Positions 35,205-46,796 of a DNA stretch of 64,000 bases are shown piece by piece. Position 1 is the stretch's first letter, and every line of letters begins with the position of its first letter. This stretch comes from Phyllostachys edulis (lineage: Eukaryota > Streptophyta > Magnoliopsida > Poales > Poaceae). The stretch is taken from contig CM070548.1 of the NCBI GenBank assembly GCA_036346405.1, positions 90,738,588 through 90,802,587 of the forward strand. Reading direction: 5' to 3'. The position numbers and the translations under genes are program-made. The notes under the pieces are model-generated. The model was not told the DNA's origin and did not search any database. It saw nothing but the letters and a program-made list of their open reading frames with translations.

Positions 35205-36914
35205 ACAACCTTCTTGCTTAGAGAGAAGAAAGCATTATCGACATCTCTGACTACGATGAAGGCATGGAAGAAAACATTGTCCTCGTGTCCGGCAACACCC
35301 ATGGTTCCTCTGGGACCGTTGCTAAGGCACCGTCGCCCACCGAACCTTTTGCCTCCGCCGGCTCCACGCCGTTTGTGCCTTCGTCCACAGGTACCGCTGT
35401 GGACGAATACTATCTTGAGCCTGTCTCCTTTAGAAGAGGAGATTCGTAAGGTCCCTGGAGCCTAGCGAACCGTGATGATCTCGCTGGCGGCATCCACCCT
35501 GAAGGCTTGGAGAGAGTATCTGGGGAGAATATTTTATTCACCCTACACTACGCCTCGTCCTCTTCCTCTTCCTCAAAAGACGAGGGCATGTTCACCCCCT
35601 CCGCGTGTTCCGACGGTCGTCAGATCACCGCCGTCGGTGACGTTCAACCCAATCCCGACGATAATCCTGGAACATCCGGGCAACGCCGGGAGCAGGAGGA
35701 ATGGGAACGCCTCCAACGAGAGGAAGATGCCTGACAAGCCGAGATACGTGCTGCCACACAAGCACACATCTCGCATGTTTGAGACATCTACTTCCAAGAC
35801 GCCCCTAGCTCCTCAGCAAGGGTGCCACCACCGGCGATGCGTACGCCACCACCACAGGTGACGATGGTAAGAGGTTCAAATGCCTTACCAACCCCCATGC
35901 AAGAGGATTCCCCTGCAGACCTCGAGGATGGTGGATAAGGGGACCACTCCTTCTCAGTCAGGCCTCAAGGAGGTCAAGGATAAGAAATCCATGAGGACTA
36001 AGGGCTCCACGAGCAGCAAAGGTAAATCCAAGAGAAAGGAAAATGGGAGGTTCAAGCAGTCCGTCAGGGAGGTCGCGGCAATTGATCAACGACCACCCTA
36101 CGACAAGACCAAAGGTCCCTGGACTAAGAGGAGGCAGGGAGGTTGTTCAAACGACCTGACTGTCCCATGGTCTACAAGTACGTCCAGGAGCAGTGGGCGC
36201 TGGTGCCCATTGCACAAAGTTCCTAGCCATGACCTCTGCAACTGCCGTACTTGGCAGAAGCAGATGGAGGATTACTACGATGGGAAAGGTCCAATGCCTG
36301 TCCCACCAGAAGATAGTGGACCACCAGAGGTCCAAGGTAATGACAAGGACACAGAGATGTTGTTCCAAAGAACGGATCACTACATCAACGTCATCTACAG
36401 GGGCTCAGCTGCCTACGCCTCTAAGCGGCAGTACAAGGCGGCGTGGATGGACGTCAATAGTGTTGAAGTCCCACCTGGTCGTCCAGAATACCCCAAATGG
36501 TCAGAGACCTCCTTGACCTTCAATAAGGAGGACGTCCCAAAAGGTATGTCTACTTCTTGTAAATTACCACTAGTAGTTTCCCCTACTATAAGTAATTACA
36601 GGGTAGGGAGAGTATTAGTAGATAGCGGTAGTTCTCTAGATTTGTTATTCGTAAACACTTTAGATGAGATACAAATTCTTCGTACTAAAATTAAACCAAT
36701 GACAAATCCCTTCTATGGGATAGTGCCCGGTATGTCGGTTACACCAATGGGGCAAGTGGTTTTACCAGTAACCTTCGGTACAACTGCTAATTTTCAAACT
36801 GAATTAATTACTTTCGAAGTAGTTAATTTTGAGTCTGCTTATAATGCTATTTTGGGAAGACCTTCTCTAACAAAATTCATGGCAGCTACACACCATGCCC
36901 TCTTGGAAGATTAA
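35205..36914 (+). pseudogene. Gypsy gag C-terminus and aspartic protease
   Basis: The clearest stretch is the 344-codon frame 35880-36914. It has a basic, low-complexity start, a Cys/His segment (WCPLHKVPSHDLCNCRTW) resembling the Gag knuckle, then a pepsin-like protease with the active site VLVDSGSSLDLLF and the flap-to-end segment AILGRPSLTKFMA. Upstream, 35205-35860 is open in several short frames and is probably broken gag. The protease reads straight toward the reverse transcriptase. Confidence 0.78.
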
Positions 36915-38030
36915 GATTCCTGGTCCAAAAGGCGTGATCGTGGTGCAGGGGTGATCGGTAAAATCACGCTTTCGTGTGATCGTAAGTCATTAGAACTTGT
37001 CAATCGATTGCCTCTGAAAGATCTTACTTTGGAGGATAAAGCAGGGAAGTCCGCGAAGATCAAGGCTGCTCCTCAACCTAATGAGGAGGTGAAAGTTGTA
37101 CCACTCAGCCTCGATGACCAATCCAAGACAGTCCGGATTGGCACGGGACTAAGTGAGAAATAGAAAGATGAGCTTCTCACCTTCCTCCAAGCCAACTCAG
37201 ATGTCTTTGAGTGGAAGCCATCTGATATGCCCAGGGTCCCAAGGGAGGTGATAGAGCACATGGTAACTGTTCATCCTGAGAAAAAACCGGTTAAGTAAAG
37301 ACTGAGACATTTCGCCTTGGATCGTCAAGAAGCTATCAGAGCAGAGCTTGATAAACTCCTTGAAGCTGGCTTTATTCGGGAGGTTGGTTACCCCGAGTGG
37401 CTTGCAAACCCAGTCCTTGTCAAGAAATCTAACGGTAAGTGGCGCATGTGCGTTGATTTTATCAATTTAAATATTGCTTACCCAAAGGATGACTTCTCTT
37501 TGCCTCACATTGATCAATTAGTTGATTCTACTATGGGTTGTGAACTGATGAATTTTCTTGATGCTTATTCCGGATACCATCAAATTAGCATGGCGAAAGA
37601 AGATGAAGAAAAGACTGTCTTCATCACTCCCTTCGGTGTCTACTGCTACGTCAAGATGTCGTTTGGGTTAAAAAACGCTGGAGCCACGTACCAGCGTTTG
37701 ATGCAAAAAACCTTCAGCAGTCAACTAGGGCGTAACTTAGAGGCTTATGTAGATGACCTCGTTGTAAAAAGTAGTACTAAGAATGACCATTTAAAGGATC
37801 TCGTAGAGACATTCAAAAATATAAATAAACATGGAATAAAGCTTAATCTTGAAAAGTGTACTTTCGGAGTTTGTTCTGGCAAATTGCTTGGTTTCCTTGT
37901 TTGTTCTCGTGGGGTCGAAGTAAATCCCGAGAAGATTCGAGCCATCGAACAATTGTGACCACCTTCCACAGTGAAGAAGGTCCAAGCCCTAACTAGTCGA
38001 ATGGCGGCTCTTAGTCGTTTTATTTCTTGA
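36915..38030 (+). pseudogene. Gypsy reverse transcriptase
   Basis: LPLKDLTLEDK and FEWKPSDMPRVPREVIEH lead into the best-kept part, 37317-37958: EAGFIREVGYPEWLANPVLV, KWRMCVDFINLN, YSGYHQISMAKEDEEKTVF, and catalytic YVDDLVVKS. The linker has stops at about 37161 (TAG) and 37296 (TAA), and the frame closes with TGA at 37956-37958. The motifs are those of Tat-type Gypsy RT. Confidence 0.88.
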
Positions 38031-39230
38031 TCGGAGAATGTGGTTTGCCTTTCTTTAAGGTGATCCACAAGAGTAATAAGGGTATCAATGGTCGAAGAAA
38101 GAAAAAAAGCCTTGAAGGCTTAAAAGCTTATCTCTCAAATCCTCGATATTGGTTTACGCCTTTAGAAGGTGAACCTTTACTAGTCTACTTGGTAGCAGCG
38201 CCAAATGTGGTCGTAGCAAATACTCATTTGAAGAGGAGGTCTCAACGACCCATCTACTATGTAGCGAGGTCTTACATAGACCAAAGGAAGATACCACGAG
38301 GTTCAAAAGCTAATTTATGCTCTTGATGACTTCGAAAACTTATACATTATTTTCAATCCCATAAAATCATAATACCTTCGTCTTTTACTCTTGAAATATA
38401 CTCCATAACCAAGAAGTAACAGTTATAGCCAAATGGGCAATAGAACTTGGAGAATTAGATCTTCATTTCTTGCCCGAACAACCATAAAAGCCAAGTCCTG
38501 GCTGATTTTGTGGCTGAATAGACGAACACTAAGGATCAACCTCAAGAAAGTCCAGGGCTGGAAGATCATTGGACAATGTACTTTGATGGCTCCTGCGAGC
38601 TTAAAGGCTCGGGGGCTGAGGTTTTGTTGATAACACCACGGGGTGATCAACTCCAATATATCATCTGATTTACATTCTCTTGCCACTAACAACGTGGCGA
38701 GTATGAAAATCTTCTAGCTAAGCTGAGAAGCCAAATCCCTCGGAGTCCGTCGGCTTTTGGAGAAGGGAGATTCGCAATTAGTCGTAAACGGTATCAAAGG
38801 AATACAACACGTCGATGAGATAATGACTCGATTACCTAGGTGAGGTGAGGAAGTTGGAAAAACACTTTAGAGACTTGAAGTCCAACATATACCGCGCAAG
38901 GAAAACTCCGTAGTGGACCAGTTATCGAAATTGGGTTCCTCACGGCGCTGTTCCTCTGGTATTTTCTCGAATACCTTAAACAACCTTCAATAGAAATAGG
39001 TTTGACCACCTCGAGAGGTCGGGATCATTGAGCAAGATGCGAGTGGATAAAACCATTGACCACTTATCTTGCATCAGGGACATTGCCCGATGATCCTCAA
39101 CAGAAGGATAGGTTAATTCAAAGCGCACACATATACAAGCTGGTCGAAAGATCATTGTACAGGAAGGGAGCACATGGTGTTCTTATGCATTGCATATCCA
39201 AGACTCCGGGATAAAATTACTAAAATAAAT
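38031..39230 (+). pseudogene. Gypsy RNase H region
   Basis: Recognisable pieces are GLKAYLSNPRYWFTPLEGEP, LLVYLVAAPNVVVANTHLKR, RPIYYVARSYI and, in another frame, WTMYFDGSCELKGSGAEVLL (the RNase H start) near 38570-38630. Frames change several times and stops are frequent. Confidence 0.72.
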
Positions 39231-40275
39231 ACTTGGGGGCTTGTGTGGTACACATGCATCCTATAGAACAATAGTTGGCAAAGCTTTTCGGCAAGAATAT
39301 TACTGGCCCACCGCTCTACAAGATGACAAGCACCTTGTTAAGACCTGTGAGCAATGTCAGTTCCATGCCAGACAGGTACACCAACCATCTTATCAACTAC
39401 AGACCATTCCCTTGTCATGGCCTTTTTCGACTTGGAGCATTGATATAGTTGGACCACTATCACAAGCACCCAATGGGTATAAGTTCTTGTTTGTGGCCAT
39501 CGATACATTCACTAAGTGGATAGAAGTTGAGCAGATCATTAGATATAATGGTGCTGACAAGAAATTCTTTATCGAAACATTGTTACAAGATTTGGAGTAC
39601 CAGTCATCTTATCACAAACAATGGGAGCTAATTTATTAGTGATGTGATTCAGGATTATTGCGATGATATTGGCAATAAAATATGCTTTGCTTTCGTGGCA
39701 CATCCACAGAGTAATGGAGCAGTAGAAAGGGCCAACGGTCAGATTATGCAAGGTATTAAAAAGAGAGTTTTTAATCGCCTTGAGACATGCTCAAAATATT
39801 GGATGGAAGAACTTTATTCTGTTATATGGGCATTGCATTACTCGACCCGATGAAACAGCTGGCGAAACACCATTCGCACTAGTCTACGGTGCGAAGCGAT
39901 GCTTCATAGTGAGATTCAGCTAGGTTCCATACGTATAGACCTCTTAGATCAAATAAATCAAGGACATTTACGTGAAGATGACATCAATATGCTAGAAGAA
40001 AGACGTGATCGTGCACTATTGAAATCGGCTACCTATCTGCAAGGGTTGAGACGCTACTTTAATAGAAGGGTTCGTCCAAGAACACTTCATGTGTGAGACT
40101 TGGTCCTGAGGCGCATCTAGAACCAAGCTAACTTGAACAAGTTGTCCTCCAAATGGGAGGTCCATATACTATAGTCTCTGTCACTAGGCCAGGATCAATT
40201 AGACTAGCTATGGAGGATGGTTGTGTTTTATCTAACACATGGAACATTGAACATCTTCGTAAATTTTATGTATAA
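39231..40275 (+). pseudogene. Gypsy integrase and pol C-terminus
   Basis: The His/Cys zinc finger (GTHASYRTI to CEQCQFHARQ) is followed by WSIDIVGPLSQAPNGYKFLF and TFTKWIEVE, then after a frame break FAFVAHPQSNGAVERANGQI, and finally GGPYTIVSVTRPGSIRLAME and HLRKFYV with TAA at 40273-40275. The catalytic Asp and Glu are visible. A frame break follows at about 39600-39650. Confidence 0.85.
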
Positions 40276-40497
40276 GTATCATTTTTCTATTTTATATAAG
40301 TACAGTTGTTATTCTTAATATATTGAATTTTTTCAACATAAATCTTTTCGTATCATTTTGCATACATGATCACTATTATTTAAGTACTTACGGTTGATCA
40401 ATTTCACTCATGGATCACAATATCTTTACTCATCAGATGACCATCAGTATACATTTAGGAAATGACAACTGTCTGGGACCTCTTCTATAAGCCAATT

Positions 40498-41160
40498 CGA
40501 GTGGGGGTTAGGGACATATTTGGAAATGAGAGTCTTGGCTTTTGTTTTTGAAACCTTTCGGTGGAAGATCTTGGAAAAGTAGGAATTGAGGCGAGGCGTC
40601 TTGGAGAAGCTAATGTTAAGGCAAATGAGGGTTTTGTCTTCTTTGGTGCAATAGGAGGTTTGGAGGTAATCCTTGCACTCTTTGCCACAGAAGGAGAAGA
40701 GCTCGCACCGACATCTGAGATGAGATGTTTCTTTGATGTCGCCTGTCTAGAAATATAAAAATCAGATATAAGTAATAAATTTACTTATGTTTGATTAATT
40801 TCAATGAATACTTACCACTGTGCGATCTTTCCTCAGTGATAAAGTCGCCCCAATCAAGCTTGGGGGCTGCTCCTCTAAACTGATTGGTTCCTTTTCTAGA
40901 ACCCGATCCTTTAACAGGAACGAGGTCCTAGCTAGGATCTCATCATCTGAGAGAGCTGTAATACAATAAAAGTTACTTACTTTTACTATGAAATTCAGTT
41001 CAAGTAAAAGAGATGAGTAAAATATTACCATTCTGAGGAACATCACAATTACAAGATAATATCTCTTTCTTCTAAAGAGGGAAGTTCTTGTTCTTGAGGA
41101 AGTCGTGAATGATCTTTTGTCCAGATAGACCTCCTTCTACCAGGTTACTGATCACTAGGA
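40498..41160 (-). pseudogene. Spliced antisense ORF downstream of Gypsy pol
   Basis: Minus-strand exons: about 41160-41038 (KKVVLVISNLVEGGLSGQKI, IIHDFLKNKNFPL), then about 40955-40824 (LSDDEILARTSFLL to SLRKDRTV, followed by GTAAGT), then about 40744-40498 (ATSKKHLISDVGAS to MSLTPTRIGL, stop). Splicing of AATG to CT gives NALSDDEIL in frame. The first exon resembles the 'putative gypsy type transposon' domain (Transposase_28-like) found antisense in some Tat-lineage elements. One TAG stop sits after NFPL, and the N-terminus is cut off at the element's broken right end. Confidence 0.6.
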
Positions 41161-41165
41161 CCACT

Positions 41166-41400
41166 TTCTTCTCATCTTCTATATTAATTTTGTTGTTTGT
41201 ATTTAGTAAGTAATTATTTATTTGTGATTAATTTGTGTAATTAATTTCTTGGTATTTAATAACTCATAATTAATCTAGTTGTCATTATTAATTTGTGGCA
41301 ATCGAGGTTTTCATAATTAATTTAGTGTTATTAAATTACTCGTAATTAATTTAGTCGTAAATTGTTAATTTCTAGTAATTTATCGTTATTATTAATTTAT
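41166..41400. repeat. AT-rich GTAATTAATTTAGT degenerate repeat (right part)
   Basis: This is the right-hand continuation of the AT-rich block at 34080-34532, with units such as GTAATTAATTTAGT and TTATTAATTTGTG. It supports placing the right edge of the Gypsy insertion near 41165. Confidence 0.65.
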
Positions 41401-43843
41401 TCATCAATAATCTTTGCATTTCATCTCTTGCAAGTCATGCTTCTATTGAGTCTACTAGAACTATTCAACAACGAACATCACCGTACCAAGCTATGGACCA
41501 CCGGGGATGGGGATGGTTCCTCACCTCTCGTGCTTTGGTCCGAGAAGCATTACTGGGACCTTGACCCTCGCTATGTCTTAATCCTTCGAGGCACATGCTT
41601 ATTGCCCTTTGCGAGGATGCTCGAGGTCGACCGCTATTTCACCTTGGACTGCTGCCTCATGTCGACACTTGTCGACAAATGGAGACCTAAGAAGCACATG
41701 TTCCACTTTCGGTGGGGAGAGATGACGATCACTCTCTAGGATGCCTCCTTCTTGATTGATCTCCCGATCACGGGAGAGCCACTAGTTCTGCCCCTCCACC
41801 GGCCGATTGGAAGGCCCGATTGGCACATCGGTTAGGCATGGCTAGAGCAAATAGGGCCCGTGGTGTCCCTCACACATGGTTGCGGAATTTTAGCTAATGC
41901 CCGGCAGATGCACCCAACGAGATTGTTAGGATGCACCTCGTCACTTACCTTCTTCATCTTTTCTGTTGAGCCTTGTTTCCCTCCACACAGGGTGATTGGG
42001 AATACCCTAGCTTCATCTGCATCACTGAGTCTTTGGCCTACGCGGAGCCTAGGTGGATGCCCCCATTACAGCTGGGGATTAGATGTCCTTTGCGCCATAT
42101 ACAGAGGGTTATGTGACGCTTCGCGGCGCGACACCGGTTTGAAACCGATCCTTATCATCTGCTACATGCTCCTGCAGTTGTGGAGTTGAGAGCACTTCTC
42201 TATTGGGTAGCCCACCATCCGAACAGCAGTGCACCTGTGCCCCGAGTTGCACGACCCCATAGATTGGCCCACTATGGGCACCCGGTGGACTGCTGCCAAG
42301 TTACACTGGGCCAGGGATAGATCGGCTAGGTGTTACCCGATGTTCCACAACGAGTTCGAGTCGTTGCACGATGACGATATCATATGTGCTCCATGGGGCC
42401 CATATTTTGTGAACACGGCAGCACCGCATGGACAGTCCATGCAATGCACACAGGACGTCAGATTATGGGCGACGACCTACCACCTAGTGTTTTCTCATAT
42501 GGTGGAGCCTTACGCACCGCGGCGTGTAATGCAGCGGTTCAATCTGTACCAGCTTGTGCCCCTTTCCGACGGCAGGATCCTGCAACGAGCTGTCAACTTA
42601 TGAGTCCAACTTCATCCGGGAAATGTTTACAATTCATACCTACATCCGCTATTTTGACACCAATCCTTCTCGAATGTAGGCAATCGAGGGCGGACTGATA
42701 TGCTAAGGACTGGCAGGCAGTCTAGCATGAGTGGAATTACGGCAGGACGGAGGCAGCGCACAATGAGACTCTCTGAGGCGGCAAGCATGCGATGTCTGAG
42801 ACATACCATCAGTACATCGAGTGGTACGTACCACGGTCGCTCACCAGACTCACCCGTCCTCCACCAAAGCGTCTGGAGCAGGTCACACACGAGGAGAGGC
42901 TCCATCACTTGTTCGATTGACACAACGCTTTGTGGCGTAACGACATCGTCAAACACTAACAACCTTTGCTCGCTTTATTGATGATTTTGTACTGTTTGTT
43001 ATTGAACAAATGTTGTGTGTCACTTCAGTTCGACCGGCTGCAGTGGATCGCAAGCGCATCCGAGACAACCATCTGTAGCCCAGATCACACCATACCAGGG
43101 CTTCTCAGCACTATCATGTACATCTTCACAGAGTCCAAGAATGTAATAAAGAACATGAGCTGCGGTCGGTCGAGAGACGACGTCCTACACACTATGCACC
43201 GAGTGGGACAACCGTGCTCACCTGCTAGGTCGGCACGACCGAGTCAAACCGACAGGCGTCGTAGCGCTCCCGTCAGTTACCCGCACTGCAGATTGGCGAG
43301 GAGGTAAGTTATGTACAAATTTATGTCCTGATTTTTTATTACGCCTTTGGTTGTGCTAACATCATGTTTTCTTCCTTACGCACGTCTGTCGAGATGCATC
43401 ACTTCTGCCATCTGTGCTCCCTACTTAGACTAGCGCCCTCCTCAGTCATCCGCATTGCACATTGGGAAGGTACGAGATGTTCAGCTTAGGTCCTAAATAT
43501 TGATTTCGCCTAATATCATTCTATCTTGCAGCCTTCAGTGGAGCGTGGGGGTGACGGTCATCCATCAACCGATGAGGAGACGGTCATCCCAACTCTCGCT
43601 AGAGAAGCGTTACCACAGCGCCGAGGTTTGGATCGTAGCACCGGGGCACCCATGCGTCAGTCGTTGATCGATCTGATGTCGTACCAAGGCCAAATCTCGC
43701 CGGGGTCCTTTGGTACATCGTACGATCAAAGCCAAAGCTCCTCTGCACCAAGGGACGTGCAAAAATTGTACCTAGGGGGCGGACGATCTAGACACAGATT
43801 TATTGATTCGTTCATTAATAACATGATTGCAGGTGGTAACTAG
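41380..43843 (+). pseudogene. Plant mobile domain (PMD, aminotransferase-like) gene carried by the Mutator-like element
   Basis: The frame from about 41380 reads YVLILRGTCLLPFARMLEVD, LVDKWRPKKHMFHFRWGEMT, DASFLIDLPITGEPLVLP and SWGLDVLCAIYRGLCDAS. It continues from 42229 with ELHDPIDWPTMGTRWTAAKL and YAPRRVMQRFNLYQLVPLSD. This is the PMD (PF10536-like), found in the plant MAIN/MAIL proteins and in many transposons. Two in-frame TAG codons (41737 and 41833) fall where Gln would be expected. More breaks follow between 42603 and 43520. The Ser/Gln-rich tail 43526-43843 (QGQISPGSFGTSYDQSQSSS) fits the usual C-terminal extension. Confidence 0.72.
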
Positions 43844-44579
43844 TTTGGTATGACTCAACTCGAGGACACTGATGTTGGACAGACTCAGCTGGGTCAGAGT
43901 CAGCTTGCTGATGCACTCCCGTCCACTCAACGGTATCCGTACCCCCTCCGAATCGGTACACGCTCTCTGGATCGGGCAACGTATCCCACGGGACATGCTC
44001 AACACAAAACCAGGACATGTGCCTGAGGCATAAGCGCGTGACGAGAGTGGCTTAGACGAGTGAGTCATATTGTATCCCGTATGTACATTGCATAGATGTT
44101 GTGCGCTTAATGCAAAATTTATTTGTATAGTATTGTCGGAGTACATCGGTTCCAGAGATGATTGCAACGCTGGAGATTCACATTAAACCCTAAAACACCC
44201 GAGGTTCATATGAAATCATAAATCCCTATAACACCCGAGGTTCACATTGACAAAACTCTAAAACACCTGATAACCGTTCACATGAAATCATGAAACCTTA
44301 ATTTCAAAAACCTAAAACCCTGTCCTAACCCTAAAGTCGTGCCACTAAGGCACGGCAGAGCGCGTCCGGGCGTTGGACACATGGCATGGCCATGTGGCGG
44401 CACGGGGAAGAAGGTCGTGGCCAGCACGGACGCACTTGGTCTGGCCCCTCGAGCCACGACATAGGCGACATGGCGGCACGGTGGGCGTCCAGCCCCCGGG
44501 CAGCGATGGAGAAGGCGCCCGGCGCCCTAGGGACCGGATTTGGACGTGTCGGCTCTTGGCACGTTCGTTATGCCATTTT
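43844..44579. other. Right interior of the Mutator-like element
   Basis: No gene is supported. At about 44186-44300, degenerate repeats of CCTAAAACACCCGAGGTTCA recur two or three times at 33-36 bp spacing. GC-rich sequence with GGCACGG motifs (44340-44560) precedes the inverted end and mirrors a GC-rich block at 33560-33800. Confidence 0.45.
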
Positions 44580-44690
44580 TAGCATTACAACGCACCGAGG
44601 ACCAATTTTGTTAATCATATCGCCAACCGTACCATTTAGGGAGAAAAGACCTCCTAGACGCGATGTGATGCGGCCGCCCACGCAGGTTGA

Positions 44691-44937
44691 CTTTGTTTTG
44701 ATCCGGCATGATAACAGCGTGGTGTGATTGGAGTGCTCGGTCTCAGGCCCAGCTAAAGGTACACACTTTTTTAAGCGGATGAAAAGGAGTAATTCTAAAA
44801 TTCCGTCTTTCTCAGATGAGTAAATCAAATTCAATAGATGGGTTATTGGAAATTATTCAAGTAACAAGTGTGAAAGGAATCTAAATCATCATTTTTGAGA
44901 GGGAGCACATTCTTCTTCTTCTGAAAAATCAGTGTGC
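44691..44937. other. Spacer and LINE 5' target site
   Basis: No gene is seen. The left LINE target-site copy, AAAAATCAGTGTGC, lies at 44924-44937. Confidence 0.7.
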
Positions 44938-45248
44938 GAGAACCTTATGTTAACACAGAACTTCTGAGAGAGGCGGCGGAAGAAGCCCCCCGGTGTCACT
45001 CGGCACCGGCCACCCTCCTCCTCCCCCTCCCTCCCTTGGCCCCGCCTCCCGCCCTCCATGTTGCCCTCCTCCCCTCCCTCCGCCGCCCCTCCTTTCCCCT
45101 TTCCCTCGCCCCTTTTCCCTCCACCCCCTCCATGGCAACCCTTTCCTCCCCTTCCCATCGCCTCCCCTCCTGGCAGTCTCTACCACCTCCCGCCCCTGGG
45201 CTTTCCTCCGTCACTTTCCTTTCCGCTTAGGGGCAGATCTGCTTTGAT

Positions 45249-46796
45249 TTGGCCCCCAAGCCGGCTGTTCTTCCTCCCCCCATTCAAATCTCGGAGGGCT
45301 CCCCGGCTAGCAGTGCCCTGCAGGGGGGGCAACCCGCCCCTAGTTCCGCGCTAGTGACATTGAAGGCCCCCTCCTTCGTGCAGATTCTCCAACGCCAGGC
45401 CCCACCTCCGGGCTCCGCAATTACTGCGCTCGACCAACCTCGCGTCTACCCTCGACTGAAGTCCACTCTAGTGCTCCAAACTTCCCCGCGGGCTAGGGGC
45501 GTAGCTCGGCGAGCTCCATCACCACCAGCCCCTTCGGCGATGTCCCATCGAAGCTTCATCGAGCCACCCGAGATTCCCCCAGCCAGTGAGGGTTCACCTT
45601 CAATTGCTCTTAATGTTGTCCGGTCAGGAGCAGCAGGTGGTTGGTAGGAAGTGAAGAAGCCCCATTGGTGGCGCGCTGCTGGTCGTCGCGCTCCCCCTCG
45701 CCCTCACTCAGGCCCTTCTACCTCCTTCCTCTACTTAACTGCAGGCAAATGCTTCAGGTGTCTCTCGAGAGACCACAAAATCTCCAGCTGCCGTGAGCCC
45801 ATCCGGTGTCTCCTTTGCTCCGCCACAGGACACCGGACAAGGGACTGCCGTCGCAAGCACAAGCAGCTCCACCCTCGTCCGCCTCTACAGCAAGCCCCCC
45901 CTAAGGCGCTTGGGGGGCAAGCCGCTCCAAGACCAGCAGCTTCAGCCATGTCGTTCCTGGGAGCCCCCGACACCAGGCCTGAGGAGGACTACTGCATCGT
46001 TAACGGCTCCCTCCACCTAGACCACGCCTACCAGGAGTGGGAAGCCTGACTCAGTGGCATGGGTGCTTGCCTGGCGACGCCAAGGATCGATTTAATCGAA
46101 TGGTGGCGAGGCGATCGGCGCCGTTTCGGTCTTCGCCGAGAAGATGTTGCAGCCTCCCTCCACCATCCGTAGGTGGCTTGGATCACCTTCACGCAGCGAG
46201 AAGTCTCCAGCAGGCCAGCTATGAGCTCCCGCCCCCTAGACAGATGGAGGCGAGGGCTCACTCACCGGGTGATTATCCACCTGGACTTTGTAGAGGACCA
46301 CACTGCAGTGCCTCTTGATGACTTCCTGTCAGCCGCAGACACAGTCCCCTACGAGCCAACCACGGCAAGCCTCCCTTGGTCATTGGGTGCCGTGGATGGC
46401 ACGCCCGAATCCAAGGGAGGACCGAGCCTTATTCCCCATCATTCTCAGCGCCGGGACAAGGAGGACGAGGCAAACCTCCCTGCAGAAGATCGTCGCCATC
46501 GTCGACCCCCCCACCACTCGGCCTGCGACGACCACCCTTCCACCCTCAACCGCAGGCACAACGGCAAAGATGATAGCGATGATGACAAGGGACGCCAAGA
46601 CCAAACCAGCCACCGCAACCTGAGAAGCTCCAACAAGAACGCTTTTCTGCGCCTTGGCTCAGGCCGGGACCGAGATCGCTCCCCCCGCCGGAGGCACTCT
46701 CAGGGGGACAACAGGCATGGTCGGCACAGGACAGTGCTGTCGGGGGATTCAGCTCCCCTCTCCCGCTCTCCAAGGACCGGCCTAGCCTGCTCCGGT
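45249..46796 (+). pseudogene. LINE ORF1, N-terminal part with two CCHC zinc knuckles
   Basis: One frame runs from ATG 45249 to the LTR A' insertion, broken by in-frame stops near 45645, 46047 and 46170. It has a Pro/Ser-rich start, then two zinc knuckles in GKCFRCLSRDHKISSC and CLLCSATGHRTRDCRRK. A segment WITFTQREVSSRPAM and an Arg/Asp-rich stretch (46440-46700) follow. ORF1 proteins of L1-type LINEs bind RNA and accompany it to the target. Removing A' and one CCGGT joins CSG to LPHEQVKDYTDRD in frame. Confidence 0.8.

Larger units (their letters stand above)
34533..41165 (+). mobile_element. Ty3/Gypsy retrotransposon (Tat-like), 3' LTR missing
   Basis: The order is 5' LTR (34533-35122), primer-binding site, gag/protease, reverse transcriptase, RNase H, integrase, then an antisense ORF, as in Tat-lineage plant Gypsy elements. 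The sequence returns to AT-rich host repeat at about 41165 without a 3' LTR, so the right end is deleted. Gag-pol carries several frame breaks. The exact right limit is uncertain. Confidence 0.8.
33430..44690 (+). mobile_element. Mutator-like element with long inverted ends carrying a plant-mobile-domain gene
   Basis: The left 33430-33530 and right 44580-44690 segments are inverted relatives. Both read CTAAATGGT(G/A)C(T/G)GTTGGCG and then GATTAACAAAA(A/T)TGGT when suitably oriented. Similarity extends about 90 bp with indels. Long degenerate inverted ends and a cargo plant-mobile-domain gene suggest a Mutator-like element, but I could not find the 9-bp target duplication and the outer edges are approximate. 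A Gypsy element is inserted at 34533 to about 41165. No MURA-type transposase is seen. Confidence 0.6.

Noticed and set aside
44186..44335. Telomere-like CCCTAAA/AACCCTA motifs
   Set aside because: Only a few degenerate units with other sequence between them. They are part of the Mutator-like element, not an interstitial telomere.
44934..45354. Several long overlapping ORFs on both strands
   Set aside because: They lie in the GC- and pyrimidine-rich LINE 5' UTR, have low-complexity Pro/Ser/Gly/Arg content and show no domain.
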